Positions 41,500 to 50,682 of a stretch of 64,000 nucleotides of DNA are shown here, in pieces. Each line of letters starts with the position of its first letter. The stretch's first letter is position 1. This DNA is from Streptomyces sp. NBC_01255. Lineage in GTDB: Bacteria > Actinomycetota > Actinomycetes > Streptomycetales > Streptomycetaceae. A program made the position numbers and the translations under genes. The DNA is taken from contig NZ_CP108474.1 in assembly GCF_036226445.1 (NCBI RefSeq), positions 4,712,001 to 4,776,000 of the forward strand, written 5' to 3'. A model generated the notes under the pieces. It saw nothing but the letters and a program-made list of their open reading frames with translations, did no database searches and had not been told where the DNA came from.

Positions 41500-43191
41500 C
41501 TACTTGGCGTCCGCGTACCGCTCGACCGTCGCCGTCGTGAACGGGAACCGCACCGGCGTCTCCCCGAACGCGATCCGCCCCGCCTCGTCCCCGGCCGCCC
41601 TGATCGCGGCCGTCACCGCCTCCGCCTCCTCCGCGGGACAGTGCACGATCACCTCGTCGTGCTGGAAGAAGACCAGCTCCGCCCGCATCCCCCGAAGCGC
41701 GCGCCGCAGCGACGCCAGCATCAGCAGCGCCCAGTCGGCGGCGCTTCCCTGCACGACGAAGTTCCGGGTGAAGCGGCCGCGCGCCCGGGCGTTCCCCGAG
41801 GCGTATCCCGGCACGAACCCGTCCTCCGCCGCCACCGGTTCACCGCTCTCCTGGGGCAGCCCGGCCTCGTCGTCGTCGCCCGCGCCGACCGCCTTCGGGC
41901 TGGTCCTGCCGAGCCAGGTCCGGACGAGCCGGCCCTCCTCGCCGGCCTTCGCCGCGTCGTCGACATAGGCCACCGCCAGCGGGAAGCGGCGCCGCAGCGC
42001 CGCCAGGTTCTTCAGGCCGTCACCGCTGGTCTGCCCGTAGATCGCGCCGAGCAGCGCGATCTTGGCGTGGTCGCGGTCGCCGGAGAAGGCCCGGTCCGAC
42101 AGGCGCGTGTACAGGTCGTCGGGGTGGCCCGCGACCTCCATCAGCCCCGGGTCCCGGGAGATCGCGGCGAGGACGCGCGGCTCCATCTGGTCGGCGTCCG
42201 CGACCACGAGCCGCCAGCCCTCGTCGGCGACCACGGCCCGCCGGATCACCTTCGGGATCTGGAGCGCCCCGCCGCCGTTGGTCGTCCAGCGCCCGCTGAC
42301 CGTGCCGCCCGGCAGGTACTCGGGCCGGAAGCGGCCGTCCCGGACCCAGTCGGCCAGCCACGACCAGCCGTGCGCCGTCCAGATCCGGTACAGCTTCTTG
42401 TACGCGATCAGCGGCTCCACCGCCGGGTGGTCGACCTCCTCCAGCTCCCAGCGGCGGGTGGACTTCAGCCGGATGCCGGCCTGCTGGAAGGCCTTCACCA
42501 CGTCGTTGGGCAGGTCGGGACGGACCCGCCGCCCGAAGGCCGCGGACACCTCGTCCGCGAGCTCGGCGAGGCGGCGCGGCTCGCCCCCGCCCGCGTACCG
42601 CTCGCCGAGCAGCTCGTGCAGCAGGTCCCGGTGCACGTCCGCCCGCCACGGCAGCCCCGCCCGGTGCATCTCGGCGGCGACCAGCATCCCCGCCGACTCG
42701 GCGGCCGTGAGCAGCCGCATCCTGCCCGGGTGCTCGGCCCGGCCGTGGCGGGCGAGCTGCTCCGCGTAGACCGCGAGGAGCCCCTCGAAGGGCACGGAGG
42801 CGACGGGCCGCGGCTCGAAGAGCGAGTCCTGCGAACCGGGCTCGGCGGCACGCTGCGGCGGATCGGGCGGTACGGGGGCGTTCCGCAGGCGCGCCCAGGC
42901 CGCCGCCGCCGAGCGGGGCTCCCCGAGCCGTCCCTCGTGCCCGAGGAGGAGCTGCTCGGCGTCCTCCACGTCGTAGCACCGCTCGACCCGTACCCCGGCG
43001 GCGAGCAGCCGGGGATACACCTCGGCCGTCGACCGCCACACCCAGCGGGCCACCTCGGGCCGGGCGCGCACGGCGGCCACCAGGTCCGGCTCGCGCCGCA
43101 CCTCCCCGGCGGGCAGCCCGTCCTGGCCGAGGGGCACGAGCAGCGCCCCGTCCCCCTCGGCTTCGGCGGCCAGCGCCCACCTCTCGCTCAT
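41500..43191 (-). CDS. family-A bifunctional 3'-5' exonuclease/DNA polymerase
   Basis: 563 aa, shorter than PolI because it lacks the 5'-nuclease domain. Palm and finger motifs: motif A region LVVADADQMEPRVLAAIS, motif B-like DHAKIALLGAIYGQTSGDGL and motif C FFQHDEVIVHCP. The N-terminal third is a divergent exonuclease domain. It probably acts in repair. ATG at 43191 chosen over a GTG eight codons upstream; neither has a strong Shine-Dalgarno. It is a usual second pol A-type gene of streptomycetes. Confidence 0.88.
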   Translation of the reverse strand: MSERWALAAEAEGDGALLVPLGQDGLPAGEVRREPDLVAAVRARPEVARWVWRSTAEVYPRLLAAGVRVERCYDVEDAEQLLLGHEGRLGEPRSAAAAWARLRNAPVPPDPPQRAAEPGSQDSLFEPRPVASVPFEGLLAVYAEQLARHGRAEHPGRMRLLTAAESAGMLVAAEMHRAGLPWRADVHRDLLHELLGERYAGGGEPRRLAELADEVSAAFGRRVRPDLPNDVVKAFQQAGIRLKSTRRWELEEVDHPAVEPLIAYKKLYRIWTAHGWSWLADWVRDGRFRPEYLPGGTVSGRWTTNGGGALQIPKVIRRAVVADEGWRLVVADADQMEPRVLAAISRDPGLMEVAGHPDDLYTRLSDRAFSGDRDHAKIALLGAIYGQTSGDGLKNLAALRRRFPLAVAYVDDAAKAGEEGRLVRTWLGRTSPKAVGAGDDDEAGLPQESGEPVAAEDGFVPGYASGNARARGRFTRNFVVQGSAADWALLMLASLRRALRGMRAELVFFQHDEVIVHCPAEEAEAVTAAIRAAGDEAGRIAFGETPVRFPFTTATVERYADAK

Positions 43192-43258
43192 GGGTGCGAG
43201 TCTGGCACCCGCCACTGACAGCGCCGGGTCACGACATCAGCCGACCCCCAAACAGGCC

Positions 43259-44503
43259 CTACGCCGCCGCGTGGAAGAGCGCGGCGGCCTCGCCGCGCGA
43301 GTCGACGCCCAGCTTGTTCAGGATGTTCGCGACGTGGAACTTCACCGTCGACTCGCTGATGTGCAGCTCCTCCGCGATCCGCCGGTTCCGGTGGCCGAGC
43401 GCCAGGTGCCGCAGCACCTCCACCTCCCGCTCGCCGAGCCCGGTGAGCGGGTGGGCCGCCTCGACCGGCGCCTCCGGGGTCGCCAGCGGGAGGACCGCCG
43501 TGATCGTCGTGCCCCAGCCCGGCACCGCGTCGATGTCGAGCCGTCCGCCGAGCACGTCGAGGCGGTCCCGGATGCTGCCCGCCCCCAGGTCGCACGGGGC
43601 CAGGGCGCCCGCCCCGTCGTCCCGCACCGAGGCCCTCAGCTCGTGCTCGGTCAGCTGCCAGCCGACGTGGACCCGGTGCACCGAGTCCTGCTCCAGGACG
43701 ATCAGGAGCAGCGCCCGGACGATGGCCCGCGCGCTGTGCGCGACGTCCGCCGCGAGCGAGCGGTCGGAGTCCGGCGCGCCCAGGTCGAGCCGGACCGCGC
43801 TGTGCCGCAGCATCGGCCGCAGCTCGCCGGCGAGCCGCTCGAAGGCGTCGCGCGCGGGCTCCTCGGCGAGCGCGCGGTCCCGTCGCTGCTCGGCCCGCAT
43901 CTCGATCAGCGCCGTGGCGGCCAGGTCGGTCGCGGTCGCCCGGGCCGTCGTGTCGTCGAGGGCCCGGCTGCGCAGCACCCCGAGGACCCCGGAGAGCGCG
44001 GCCGCGTGCGCCGTCGACAGCTCCGCGATGACCCGGGCCCGAGTGTCGGCCGCCGCGCGCGAACGGGCCAGGGCCCCCGGCATGGCCTCCGTAGCGAACC
44101 GGTCGAAGTGGCTGGTCACCAGGTTCCACAGGGCCTGCGCCACGGTCAGCTCGGCCGCGCCCGCCGGGGCGGCGCCGTCCTCCCGTACGAGCACGAGGAC
44201 CGCCCCGCGCCGGGTCGCGTCGCTCTTCACGGCGACGACCTCGCGCGCCCGGCCGCCGATCGTCGCGACGCCCTGCCAGGGGGTCCCGGGGACGCCCGCC
44301 AGGAGCAGCGGCGTCAGTTCGGCGCCGGTCAGCAGCTCCGTACCGCCGAGGGACTTGAAGGGGGAGTGGGCGCAGTGGGTGGAGAGTTCGGCGGCGTCCG
44401 CGTGCGGGATCAGCGGGGCGAGGGCGGCGGAGACCTTGGGGAGGATCTCGCCGAGCGGCTGCCGGAGGATCTCGTACGCGGAGGTCAGGGTGAGCGCGTC
44501 CAT
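43259..44503 (-). CDS. LuxR-family regulator with histidine-kinase-like ATPase region
   Basis: 414 aa. The N-terminal half resembles a sensory or GAF-like domain. Residues about 290-340 look like a HATPase (RDDGAGALAPCDLGAGSIRDRLDVLGGRL, GWGTTITAVLPL). The C-terminus is a LuxR HTH (LGEREVEVLRHLALGHRNRRIAEELHISESTVKFHVANILNKLGV). The kinase and regulator functions are fused in one chain, with no receiver domain seen. Start at MDALTLTS, the only ATG giving homologous-looking sequence. Divergent from the oxidoreductase it may control. Confidence 0.83.
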   Translation of the reverse strand: MDALTLTSAYEILRQPLGEILPKVSAALAPLIPHADAAELSTHCAHSPFKSLGGTELLTGAELTPLLLAGVPGTPWQGVATIGGRAREVVAVKSDATRRGAVLVLVREDGAAPAGAAELTVAQALWNLVTSHFDRFATEAMPGALARSRAAADTRARVIAELSTAHAAALSGVLGVLRSRALDDTTARATATDLAATALIEMRAEQRRDRALAEEPARDAFERLAGELRPMLRHSAVRLDLGAPDSDRSLAADVAHSARAIVRALLLIVLEQDSVHRVHVGWQLTEHELRASVRDDGAGALAPCDLGAGSIRDRLDVLGGRLDIDAVPGWGTTITAVLPLATPEAPVEAAHPLTGLGEREVEVLRHLALGHRNRRIAEELHISESTVKFHVANILNKLGVDSRGEAAALFHAAA

Positions 44504-44657
44504 GCGGCTCAGCGTACGGGGGCGAGGCCTGGCCCCGGCCGGTCTTTCGGACAGGTGGCACTGGCCGTTCGGAGGGCGGGGAGAGGAGGGGGCGTGGCAC
44601 AGGCTGGAGCACGTCGGAGAGCAAGAGACACCTGAACGGGCAGCGCTGGAGGCTGAG

Positions 44658-45587
44658 ATGGAAGCGATCGTGTACGAGGAGTTCGGTGGCCCCGAGGTGC
44701 TGCGCCACGCGACCGGCGTCGCCGTGCCGGAGCCCGGCCCCGGCGAGGTCCGGGTGAAGGTGGCGGCGGTGGGCGTCAACCCGGTGGACTGGAAGCGGCG
44801 TTACGGCTGGGTCGAGGAGTTCTACCCGACGACCTTCCCCGCCGTCCCCGGCCTGGAGTTCGCCGGCACCGTCGACGCGCTCGGCGAGGGCGTCACCGAC
44901 CTGGCCGTCGGCGACGAGGTCCTCGGCTGGACGAAGACCGGCTCCTACGCCGAGTACGCCATCGCCGGCACCGTCGCGCCCAAGCCCGCCGAGCTCTCCT
45001 GGGAGGCCGCCGCGAGCCTGCCGGTGGCCGGGGAGACGGCCCAGCGGGTCCTGGACCTGATCGGCGTACGGGAGGGCGAGACGCTCTTCCTGCACGGGGC
45101 GGCGGGCGTCGTCGGCTCGGTGGCCGTCCAGCTCGCCGTCGCGGCCGGCATCACGGTCGTCGGCAGCGCGTCGGAGTCCAACCACGCGTACCTGCGGGAG
45201 CTCGGCGCGATCCCGGTGGCGTACGGGGACGGGCTGGCCGAGCGGGTGCGGGCCGCCGCGCCGGGCGGCGTCGACGCGGTCTTCGACGCGGCAGGGCACG
45301 GAGTGCTGCCGGTCGCGATCGAGCTCCTGGGCGGGGAGGGCACGGCACGGAAGGAGCGGATCGCGACGATCGCGGCGACGGACGCGGCCGAGTACGGGAT
45401 CGCCTTCTCGGGCGTCACCGGCGCCCCGGACGCCGTACGCGCCGCGCTCACCGCCCAGGCCCGGCAGGCGGTGGAGGGCACCCTCGCGGTCCGGCTCGCC
45501 GACACGCTTCCCCTGAAGGAGGCCGCCCGCGCCCAGGAACTGAGCGAATCGGGCCACGTGCGGGGCAAGTTGGTACTGATCCCGTAA
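44658..45587 (+). CDS. NADP-dependent quinone-oxidoreductase-like (zinc-free MDR)
   Basis: 309 aa medium-chain reductase: EPGPGEVRVKVAAVGVNPVDWKRR, the ring-strand FPAVPGLEFAGTVDALGEGV and NADP-binding FLHGAAGVVGSVAVQLA. No structural-zinc Cys quartet. It reduces quinones or enones. GGAGGCTGAG is immediately before the ATG. Divergent from the LuxR-type regulator, 154 bp apart. Confidence 0.9.
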   Translation: MEAIVYEEFGGPEVLRHATGVAVPEPGPGEVRVKVAAVGVNPVDWKRRYGWVEEFYPTTFPAVPGLEFAGTVDALGEGVTDLAVGDEVLGWTKTGSYAEYAIAGTVAPKPAELSWEAAASLPVAGETAQRVLDLIGVREGETLFLHGAAGVVGSVAVQLAVAAGITVVGSASESNHAYLRELGAIPVAYGDGLAERVRAAAPGGVDAVFDAAGHGVLPVAIELLGGEGTARKERIATIAATDAAEYGIAFSGVTGAPDAVRAALTAQARQAVEGTLAVRLADTLPLKEAARAQELSESGHVRGKLVLIP

Positions 45588-45687
45588 GGCCCGACCCGGT
45601 CGGTAAGTCGGTGGAGGCGGTCGGCGGACGGTGAGAGGATCCCTCCGCTGTGAGGCCCGGACCCGACCGCGGAAGGCGACGACGACG

Positions 45688-46278
45688 ATGATGTACGCGA
45701 TACCCCTGGGGGACGACGGCGCGGAGCTGCGGCCGCTCGAACCGTGGCAGGCCGAGGAGTTCCTGGCGCACATGGACCGGGGGCGGGAGTTCATCGGCGC
45801 CCGCAACGGCCTCCCCGACGTCGTGACCGACCTGGAGTCGAGCCGGGCCTTCCTCAAGCTGTACGCGGAGAAGGTGGCGGCCGACACGGGCCGGATCTGC
45901 GGGATCTGGTCGGCGGAGGGGACGCTCGTCGGCGCCGTCATCCTCCGGACGCTGAACACCGCGAGCGGCAGGGCCGAGGCGGGCTGCTGGCTGGAGCCGG
46001 CGGGGGTCGGCAAGGGCCTGGTGACCCGGGCCGCGCGGGCGCTCATCGACTGGGCGATCGAGGTACGGGGCATCCGCCGCGTGGAGTGGGTGGTCTCCTC
46101 CGGCAACGAGCCGAGCATCGCCGTGGCCCGGCGCCTCGGCATGACGCGCGACGGCGTCCTGCGCGAGAGCTACGCCTACCGGGGCGAGGTGCACGACGAG
46201 GAGGTCTGGTCGGTCCTCGCGTCCGAGTGGCGCGCGGCGAAGCCGGCCGACTCCGCTTCGGCCGCCCCGGCTTCGTAG
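45688..46278 (+). CDS. GNAT family N-acetyltransferase (RimJ-like)
   Basis: 196 aa acetyl-CoA-dependent acetyltransferase. It shows AEAGCWLEPAGVGKGLVTRAARALIDWA (acetyl-CoA pyrophosphate loop), VEWVVSSGNEPSIAVARRLGMTRDGVLRESY and an E-x-W near the C-terminus, the pattern of ribosomal-protein Ser/Ala acetyltransferases. Start at the first of two adjacent ATG codons, after GGAAGG. Target unknown. Confidence 0.88.
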   Translation: MMYAIPLGDDGAELRPLEPWQAEEFLAHMDRGREFIGARNGLPDVVTDLESSRAFLKLYAEKVAADTGRICGIWSAEGTLVGAVILRTLNTASGRAEAGCWLEPAGVGKGLVTRAARALIDWAIEVRGIRRVEWVVSSGNEPSIAVARRLGMTRDGVLRESYAYRGEVHDEEVWSVLASEWRAAKPADSASAAPAS

Positions 46279-46290
46279 GGCTCCCGGCGG

Positions 46291-46312
46291 GGCTCCACGC
46301 GCGCGTGGAGCC
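46291..46312. repeat. 22-bp perfect palindrome
   Basis: Perfect palindrome built on GGCTCCACGCG and its complement, with no loop, followed 19 bp later by a related ACGCGCGCGCGTGGAG sequence. It lies between convergent genes with the terminator at 46340-46376, so it may aid termination or be a protein-binding site. Confidence 0.75.
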
Positions 46313-46339
46313 GATCCGCCGGGCACGCGCGCGCGTGGA

Positions 46340-46376
46340 GGGGCGGTGACCCGGCTCCGACCCTTGTCACCGCCCC
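46340..46376. terminator. bidirectional hairpin between convergent genes
   Basis: 11-bp stem GGGGCGGTGAC/GTCACCGCCCC with a 15-nt loop, between the GNAT gene and the ABC permease gene. No U-tract. Confidence 0.75.
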
Positions 46377-46394
46377 GTGTCCCACCATCGCCGC

Positions 46395-48509
46395 TCAGCG
46401 CGTGAGGCGCCACGCGGGGAGGGCCGAAGCGGCGATCGCGACCGCCGCGCAGACCGCCGCGGCGGCGCCGACCGTGGCCCAGGGGAGGACCAGGGCCACC
46501 GGGGCCGAGAGCGCCGCCAGGCCCGCGCCCAGGGTGCCGAGGACGGCCGCCGTCACCGCGAGGCCGAGCAGCGCCCCGATCGCGGTGGCGAGCGCCGCCT
46601 CGCCCGTGACCACCCGCAGGATCTGGGTGCGGGTGGCGCCGGCCAGCCGGAGCGAGGCCAGTTCCCCGCCGCGTACGGAGGTCGCCATGAGGAGCGTGTT
46701 GGCGAGGCCGATCACCGTGTAGACGAGGGCGATGCCGAGGACCAGGATCATGCCGAGCCGGGCCTGCGGACTGCTCGGCGGATGGTCGGCCGCCGCCCAG
46801 GCGTCGGCGGTCCTGACGGTCCCGCCGCTCGCCTCCAGGGCCCGCGCCGTGGCCGCGCCGCCGCCGCGCGCCTCGATCCGGTCGACGGCGGCGCCGGGCG
46901 CGTTCGCCCGGGTGACGTACGGTCCGTTGTCGCCGGTCCCGAGCGCGAGGACGGCCACGACCCGGAGCCGTACGGGACCGCTCCCGTCCGCGCGCCAGAT
47001 CTCGACGGTCTCGCCGACCCGGTGCCGCTCGAACTCCTCGTTGACGACGATCGACCGGTCGTCGAGGTCCCGCAGATCCCCCGCGACCAAGGGCAGCCGC
47101 GCGAGCTCCGCGAAGGCCGCCGGGTCGGCGACCGCCCGCGCCCCGTACTTGACGACGGCCTCGGCCCCGTCCCGTACGAAGAGGGAGGTCGACGCGGTGG
47201 GCGAGACGACGGCCCCGTCCGGGGCTTCTGTCACCGGCCTCAACTCCTCCCCGCTCGCCACGTACTGAGCGGCCGTCTGTTCCCGCGCCTCGACGCCCCG
47301 CGTCCGCGTGACGCTCGCCGCCGACCCGAAGAGCGTCCCGGCGAGCGCCACGGTCACGAGGACGGGCGCGGCGACGGCGGCGGTACGGCGTACGGAGGCG
47401 GCGCTGTTCTCCCGTACGAGGGTCCCCACGGCCCCGCGCGACCGCAGCAGCCGTGCCACGGGCCGGACCAGGAGCGGGGAGAGCAGGGCGACGCCGCCGA
47501 TCAGGAGCATCGGGAGGGTCGTGTACGTCTTCCGCTTCAGCAGCTCGGACGGTTCGGTGACGCACGTCCAGACGAGCAGCCCGAGCCCCGTGACCAGCAG
47601 CCCCGTACCGAGCAGGGCCCGGCCGAGGGGCAGGACGTCGGTGTCGACGTCCGCCTCGCGGAGCGCGGCCGTCGGGCCGACCTTCCCGGCCCGGCGGGAC
47701 GCGGCGACGGCCCCGGCGAGGGCGACGGTCAGGCCCGTCCAGAAGGCGAGGTGGAAGGGCCAGGTCGCGTCGCCGACCGCGAACCACTCGGGTGCGAGGC
47801 CGCTGTCGACGAGCGTCCGGGCGAGCAGGGGCGCACCGGCGGCGCCGAGCACGCACCCGGTGGCGGAGGCGAGCACGCCGAGCGCCGTCGCCTCGGCGAG
47901 GAGCATGCGACGGACCTGCCCGGGGGTGGCTCCGGCGGTGCGGAGCAGGCCGAACTCGCGGCGCCGCAGGGCGACGGCGAAGGCGAAGGTGGAGGCGACG
48001 ACGAAGACGGAGACGAAGGCGGTGACGCCGCCGGTGGTGCCGAGGAGGGCGTTGAGGCCGACGAGGGCCTGGGCGTCCCGCTCGGGGTCGGGGTCGGCGT
48101 CGCGTCGTTCGTCGCCGGTGAGGACCCGGGCGCGGTCGCCGACCAGGGCCCGGACCTCGGCGGCGGGGGCGTCGACGCCGACGGCGTCGGGACCGCCGGA
48201 GGTGGTGAGGGTCCAGCGGGTGCGGAGCTCGCGCAGGAGTTCTTTGTCCACAGGCTGTGGACGGTCGAGCCGCTGCGACACGGGGACGGTGTCCGGCCCG
48301 CGCCGCACGTCGAGCGTCAGCCGGTCCTGGCCCTGGACGACGACGGGCGAGGAGGCGAACCGTTGAGGAGAACGCTCGGGCGCGTGAAAAGTGGCGGAGA
48401 GGCCGAGGCCCATGGTGGCGAGCAGCCCGACGCCGAGAGCGAGGGCGAGGAAACCACCGAGGAAGGAGGCCCAGCGGGCGCGGAGCCCGGAGAGGACGAC
48501 GATCAGCAT
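46395..48509 (-). CDS. FtsX/MacB-type ABC transporter permease
   Basis: 704 aa. An N-terminal membrane helix precedes a soluble extracytoplasmic portion, then two FtsX-like membrane modules (first near 160-270 with FGLLRTAGATPGQVRRMLLAEA; second near the C-terminus with LASLRLAGATRTQILRVVTGEA). The ATG overlaps the ATPase stop by 7 nt. Such two-gene systems are often peptide or lipid exporters, or mechanotransmission modules linked to cell-envelope stress. Confidence 0.88.
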   Translation of the reverse strand: MLIVVLSGLRARWASFLGGFLALALGVGLLATMGLGLSATFHAPERSPQRFASSPVVVQGQDRLTLDVRRGPDTVPVSQRLDRPQPVDKELLRELRTRWTLTTSGGPDAVGVDAPAAEVRALVGDRARVLTGDERRDADPDPERDAQALVGLNALLGTTGGVTAFVSVFVVASTFAFAVALRRREFGLLRTAGATPGQVRRMLLAEATALGVLASATGCVLGAAGAPLLARTLVDSGLAPEWFAVGDATWPFHLAFWTGLTVALAGAVAASRRAGKVGPTAALREADVDTDVLPLGRALLGTGLLVTGLGLLVWTCVTEPSELLKRKTYTTLPMLLIGGVALLSPLLVRPVARLLRSRGAVGTLVRENSAASVRRTAAVAAPVLVTVALAGTLFGSAASVTRTRGVEAREQTAAQYVASGEELRPVTEAPDGAVVSPTASTSLFVRDGAEAVVKYGARAVADPAAFAELARLPLVAGDLRDLDDRSIVVNEEFERHRVGETVEIWRADGSGPVRLRVVAVLALGTGDNGPYVTRANAPGAAVDRIEARGGGAATARALEASGGTVRTADAWAAADHPPSSPQARLGMILVLGIALVYTVIGLANTLLMATSVRGGELASLRLAGATRTQILRVVTGEAALATAIGALLGLAVTAAVLGTLGAGLAALSAPVALVLPWATVGAAAAVCAAVAIAASALPAWRLTR

Positions 48510-49255
48510 GCGGGGCTCCTCACGGGGTCGCCGGAGGCCTCGAGCCCCGCCATCCGGGCCGCGACCGACTCCACCGTCGGCGCCGTCAGTTCGCCCGCGA
48601 GGCGGCCGTCGACCAGGAAGACCACCCGGTCCGCGCGGGCCGCCGCCACCGGGTCGTGGGTGACCATGACGATCGTCTGGCCGTCCTCGTCGACGAGCCG
48701 GCGCAGCATGCCCAGGACCTCGCGGCTCGTCGTCGAGTCGAGCGCGCCCGTCGGCTCGTCCCCGAAGAGGACGGCGGGCCGGGTGATCAACGCCCGGGCG
48801 ATCGCGACCCGTTGCTGCTGCCCGCCGGAGAGTTCCCCGGGCCGGTGCCGTTCCCGCCCGGCGAGCCCGACGCGCGCGAGGGCCTCCCGCACCTCCGTAC
48901 GGGAGGGCCGGCGGCCGGCGAGGCGGAGCGGCAGGGCCACGTTCTGCGCGGCCGTCAGGCTGGACAGCAGGTTGAAGGACTGGAAGACGAAGCCGATCCG
49001 GTCCCGCCGCAGCAGGGTCAGGCGCCGCTCGCTCAGCCCCTCCAGGGCGGTGCCGCCGACCTCGACGCTCCCGGAGGTGGGCCGGTCGAGCCCGGCCGCG
49101 CACTGGAGCAGCGTGGACTTGCCGGAGCCCGAGGGGCCCATGACGGCGGTGAAGGTCCCGGCGGCGAAGTCGAGGTCGACGCCGTCGAGGGCGCGGACGT
49201 CACGGTGGTGGCGGGCGAGCCCCCGGAGCCGTACAGAAGGAGTGGTCGTGGTCAT
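48503..49255 (-). CDS. ABC transporter ATP-binding protein, MacB/LolD type
   Basis: 250 aa: Walker A MGPSGSGKSTLLQ, Q-loop VFQSFNLLSSLTAAQNV, signature LSGGQQQRVAIARAL, Walker B AVLFGDEPTGALDS, H-loop VMVTHDP. The LSGGQQQR signature and TGALDS are typical of the FtsX-partner class. First gene of the two-gene operon. Confidence 0.95.
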   Translation of the reverse strand: MTTTTPSVRLRGLARHHRDVRALDGVDLDFAAGTFTAVMGPSGSGKSTLLQCAAGLDRPTSGSVEVGGTALEGLSERRLTLLRRDRIGFVFQSFNLLSSLTAAQNVALPLRLAGRRPSRTEVREALARVGLAGRERHRPGELSGGQQQRVAIARALITRPAVLFGDEPTGALDSTTSREVLGMLRRLVDEDGQTIVMVTHDPVAAARADRVVFLVDGRLAGELTAPTVESVAARMAGLEASGDPVRSPAC

Positions 49256-49325
49256 GGCTCAAGCGAACCGTTTCCGCCCCCGCCGATCACGACCACTGCC
49301 GGGCGTCCGGGGGGTAGGGCCAGGC

Positions 49326-50198
49326 CTACCTTTCCCGTACGGCCTTCACGAACACGTTCAGCGCGTCGAGGGGTTCGCGCCCGCCGAGCAGCGCGCGCAG
49401 GTCGCTCTCGACGCCCGTACCGTCCAGGAAGCCGTGCGCGATCGCCGAGTACGTGCTCGCCAGCATCGGCACCTGGAAGGGCACGGCCCCGGACGCGGCG
49501 ACGGCGGCACGGGCGTCGGCGAGCGAGCCCGGGGCGTACGTGGCGCCCAGGGCCGCCGCGAGGTCGGCGCCGCCGAGGGGGCGCTCGCCGACGAGCTCGT
49601 AGACGCGGTTGCGGTGGGCCGCGGGGTCCGTGGCGACGGCGACGGCGACATCGGCGAGGTCCGCGCGGGCGACGGCGGCGAGCCGGCCCTCGCCGAGGGG
49701 GCCGGTGATGCGGTTCTCGGCGTCGGGGGCGGCGATCCAGGTGAGGAACTCCGCGTAGAGGCCGTTGCGGAGGATCGTCCAGTCGAGCGTGGCGGACCGC
49801 CGGAGCCGCCGCTCGGTCCACCGGTGGGCGAGCGCGTACGTCAGGTGGTCGCCGTCGCCGGAGAGGCTCGTGTAGACGACGTGCCGGACGCCGGCCCGCT
49901 CGGCGGCGGAGATCGCGGCCTCGTGGCGGGCGACGACCGTGTCGTCCTCCCCGTATCCGGCGGAGACGAGGAGCAGGGTGTCGACCCCGGCGAAGGCCTC
50001 GGGCAGGGTCCCGGGCGCGTCGAAGTCGACGCGGCGGGTGCCGGGCAGTCCGGCGCGGGTGGCGTCGGCCGTGCGGGTGACCTCGGCCGTGCGGGTGGCC
50101 TCGGCCGCCCGGGTGCCGAGGACGACGTCGTCGCGGCCGGCGAGGCGGGCGGCGACGAGAGAGCCGAGGGCGCCGGAGACGCCGGTGACGAGCAGCAT
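49326..50198 (-). CDS. NAD(P)-binding NmrA-like oxidoreductase
   Basis: 290 aa. Rossmann start MLLVTGVSGALGSLVAARLAGRDDVVLGTR; NmrA-like features such as RHVVYTSLSGDGDHLTYALAHRWTERRLR and DWTILRNGLYAEFL. A short direct repeat of AEVTRTAD-type units sits near residue 35. It is divergent from an HxlR regulator, the usual pairing for reactive-electrophile-responsive quinone reductases. Confidence 0.87.
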   Translation of the reverse strand: MLLVTGVSGALGSLVAARLAGRDDVVLGTRAAEATRTAEVTRTADATRAGLPGTRRVDFDAPGTLPEAFAGVDTLLLVSAGYGEDDTVVARHEAAISAAERAGVRHVVYTSLSGDGDHLTYALAHRWTERRLRRSATLDWTILRNGLYAEFLTWIAAPDAENRITGPLGEGRLAAVARADLADVAVAVATDPAAHRNRVYELVGERPLGGADLAAALGATYAPGSLADARAAVAASGAVPFQVPMLASTYSAIAHGFLDGTGVESDLRALLGGREPLDALNVFVKAVRER

Positions 50199-50280
50199 GT
50201 TTTCCCCCAGGGGTCGAGACGGCCGAGACCGCTGAGACCATCGTGGGGGGACGGGGAAGATCGCGGAAGGAGGCACATTG

Positions 50281-50682
50281 ATGTCCGAAGGGCACACGGA
50301 GGTAACCACGGAGCCGGTTGCCGGACCGGTGGTGACCTGCGCCGACGAGTGCGGGGTACGGGACGTGCAAGATCGTCTCGGCGACAAGTGGACGGTGCAC
50401 GTGGTCGTCGAACTCGCCCCGGGTTCGCGGCGGTTCCGGGAGCTCCAGCGGCTGGTCCCGGGGATCTCGCAGCGGATGCTGACCCTGACGCTGCGCCGCC
50501 TCGAACGCGACGGTCTCGTCTCGCGTACCGTCCACCCGACGACCCCGCCGCAGGTGGAGTACGCGCTGACCGGGACCGGCCACAGCATGACCCAGCTGAT
50601 CAAGCAGCTGGTCGACTGGTCGCTCGACCACCGTGCGGTGATCGCCCGGTCGCGCGAGGAATGGGACACGAGGACGGCGTGA
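50281..50682 (+). CDS. HxlR-family transcriptional regulator
   Basis: 133 aa winged helix: CGVRDVQDRLGDKWTVHVVVELAPGSRRFRELQRLVPGISQRMLTLTLRRLERDGLVSR. A Cys pair near the N-terminus (VVTCADECGV) resembles the redox or electrophile-sensing Cys of HxlR/YodB regulators. ATG preferred over the TTG three bases earlier; GGAGG is well placed. Probably represses itself and the divergent NmrA-like gene. Stop overlaps the next gene (GTGA). Confidence 0.9.
   Translation: MSEGHTEVTTEPVAGPVVTCADECGVRDVQDRLGDKWTVHVVVELAPGSRRFRELQRLVPGISQRMLTLTLRRLERDGLVSRTVHPTTPPQVEYALTGTGHSMTQLIKQLVDWSLDHRAVIARSREEWDTRTA

Noticed and set aside
43188..46142. 984-codon minus-strand frame over the LuxR and oxidoreductase loci
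   Set aside because: Arg/Gly/Pro-rich shadow translation crossing two well-supported genes in other frames.
46377..50678. Very long plus-strand open frame running into the DUF2786 gene
   Set aside because: It is antisense to the clearly coding ABC and NmrA genes; only the part after 50679 has coding character and a proper start.
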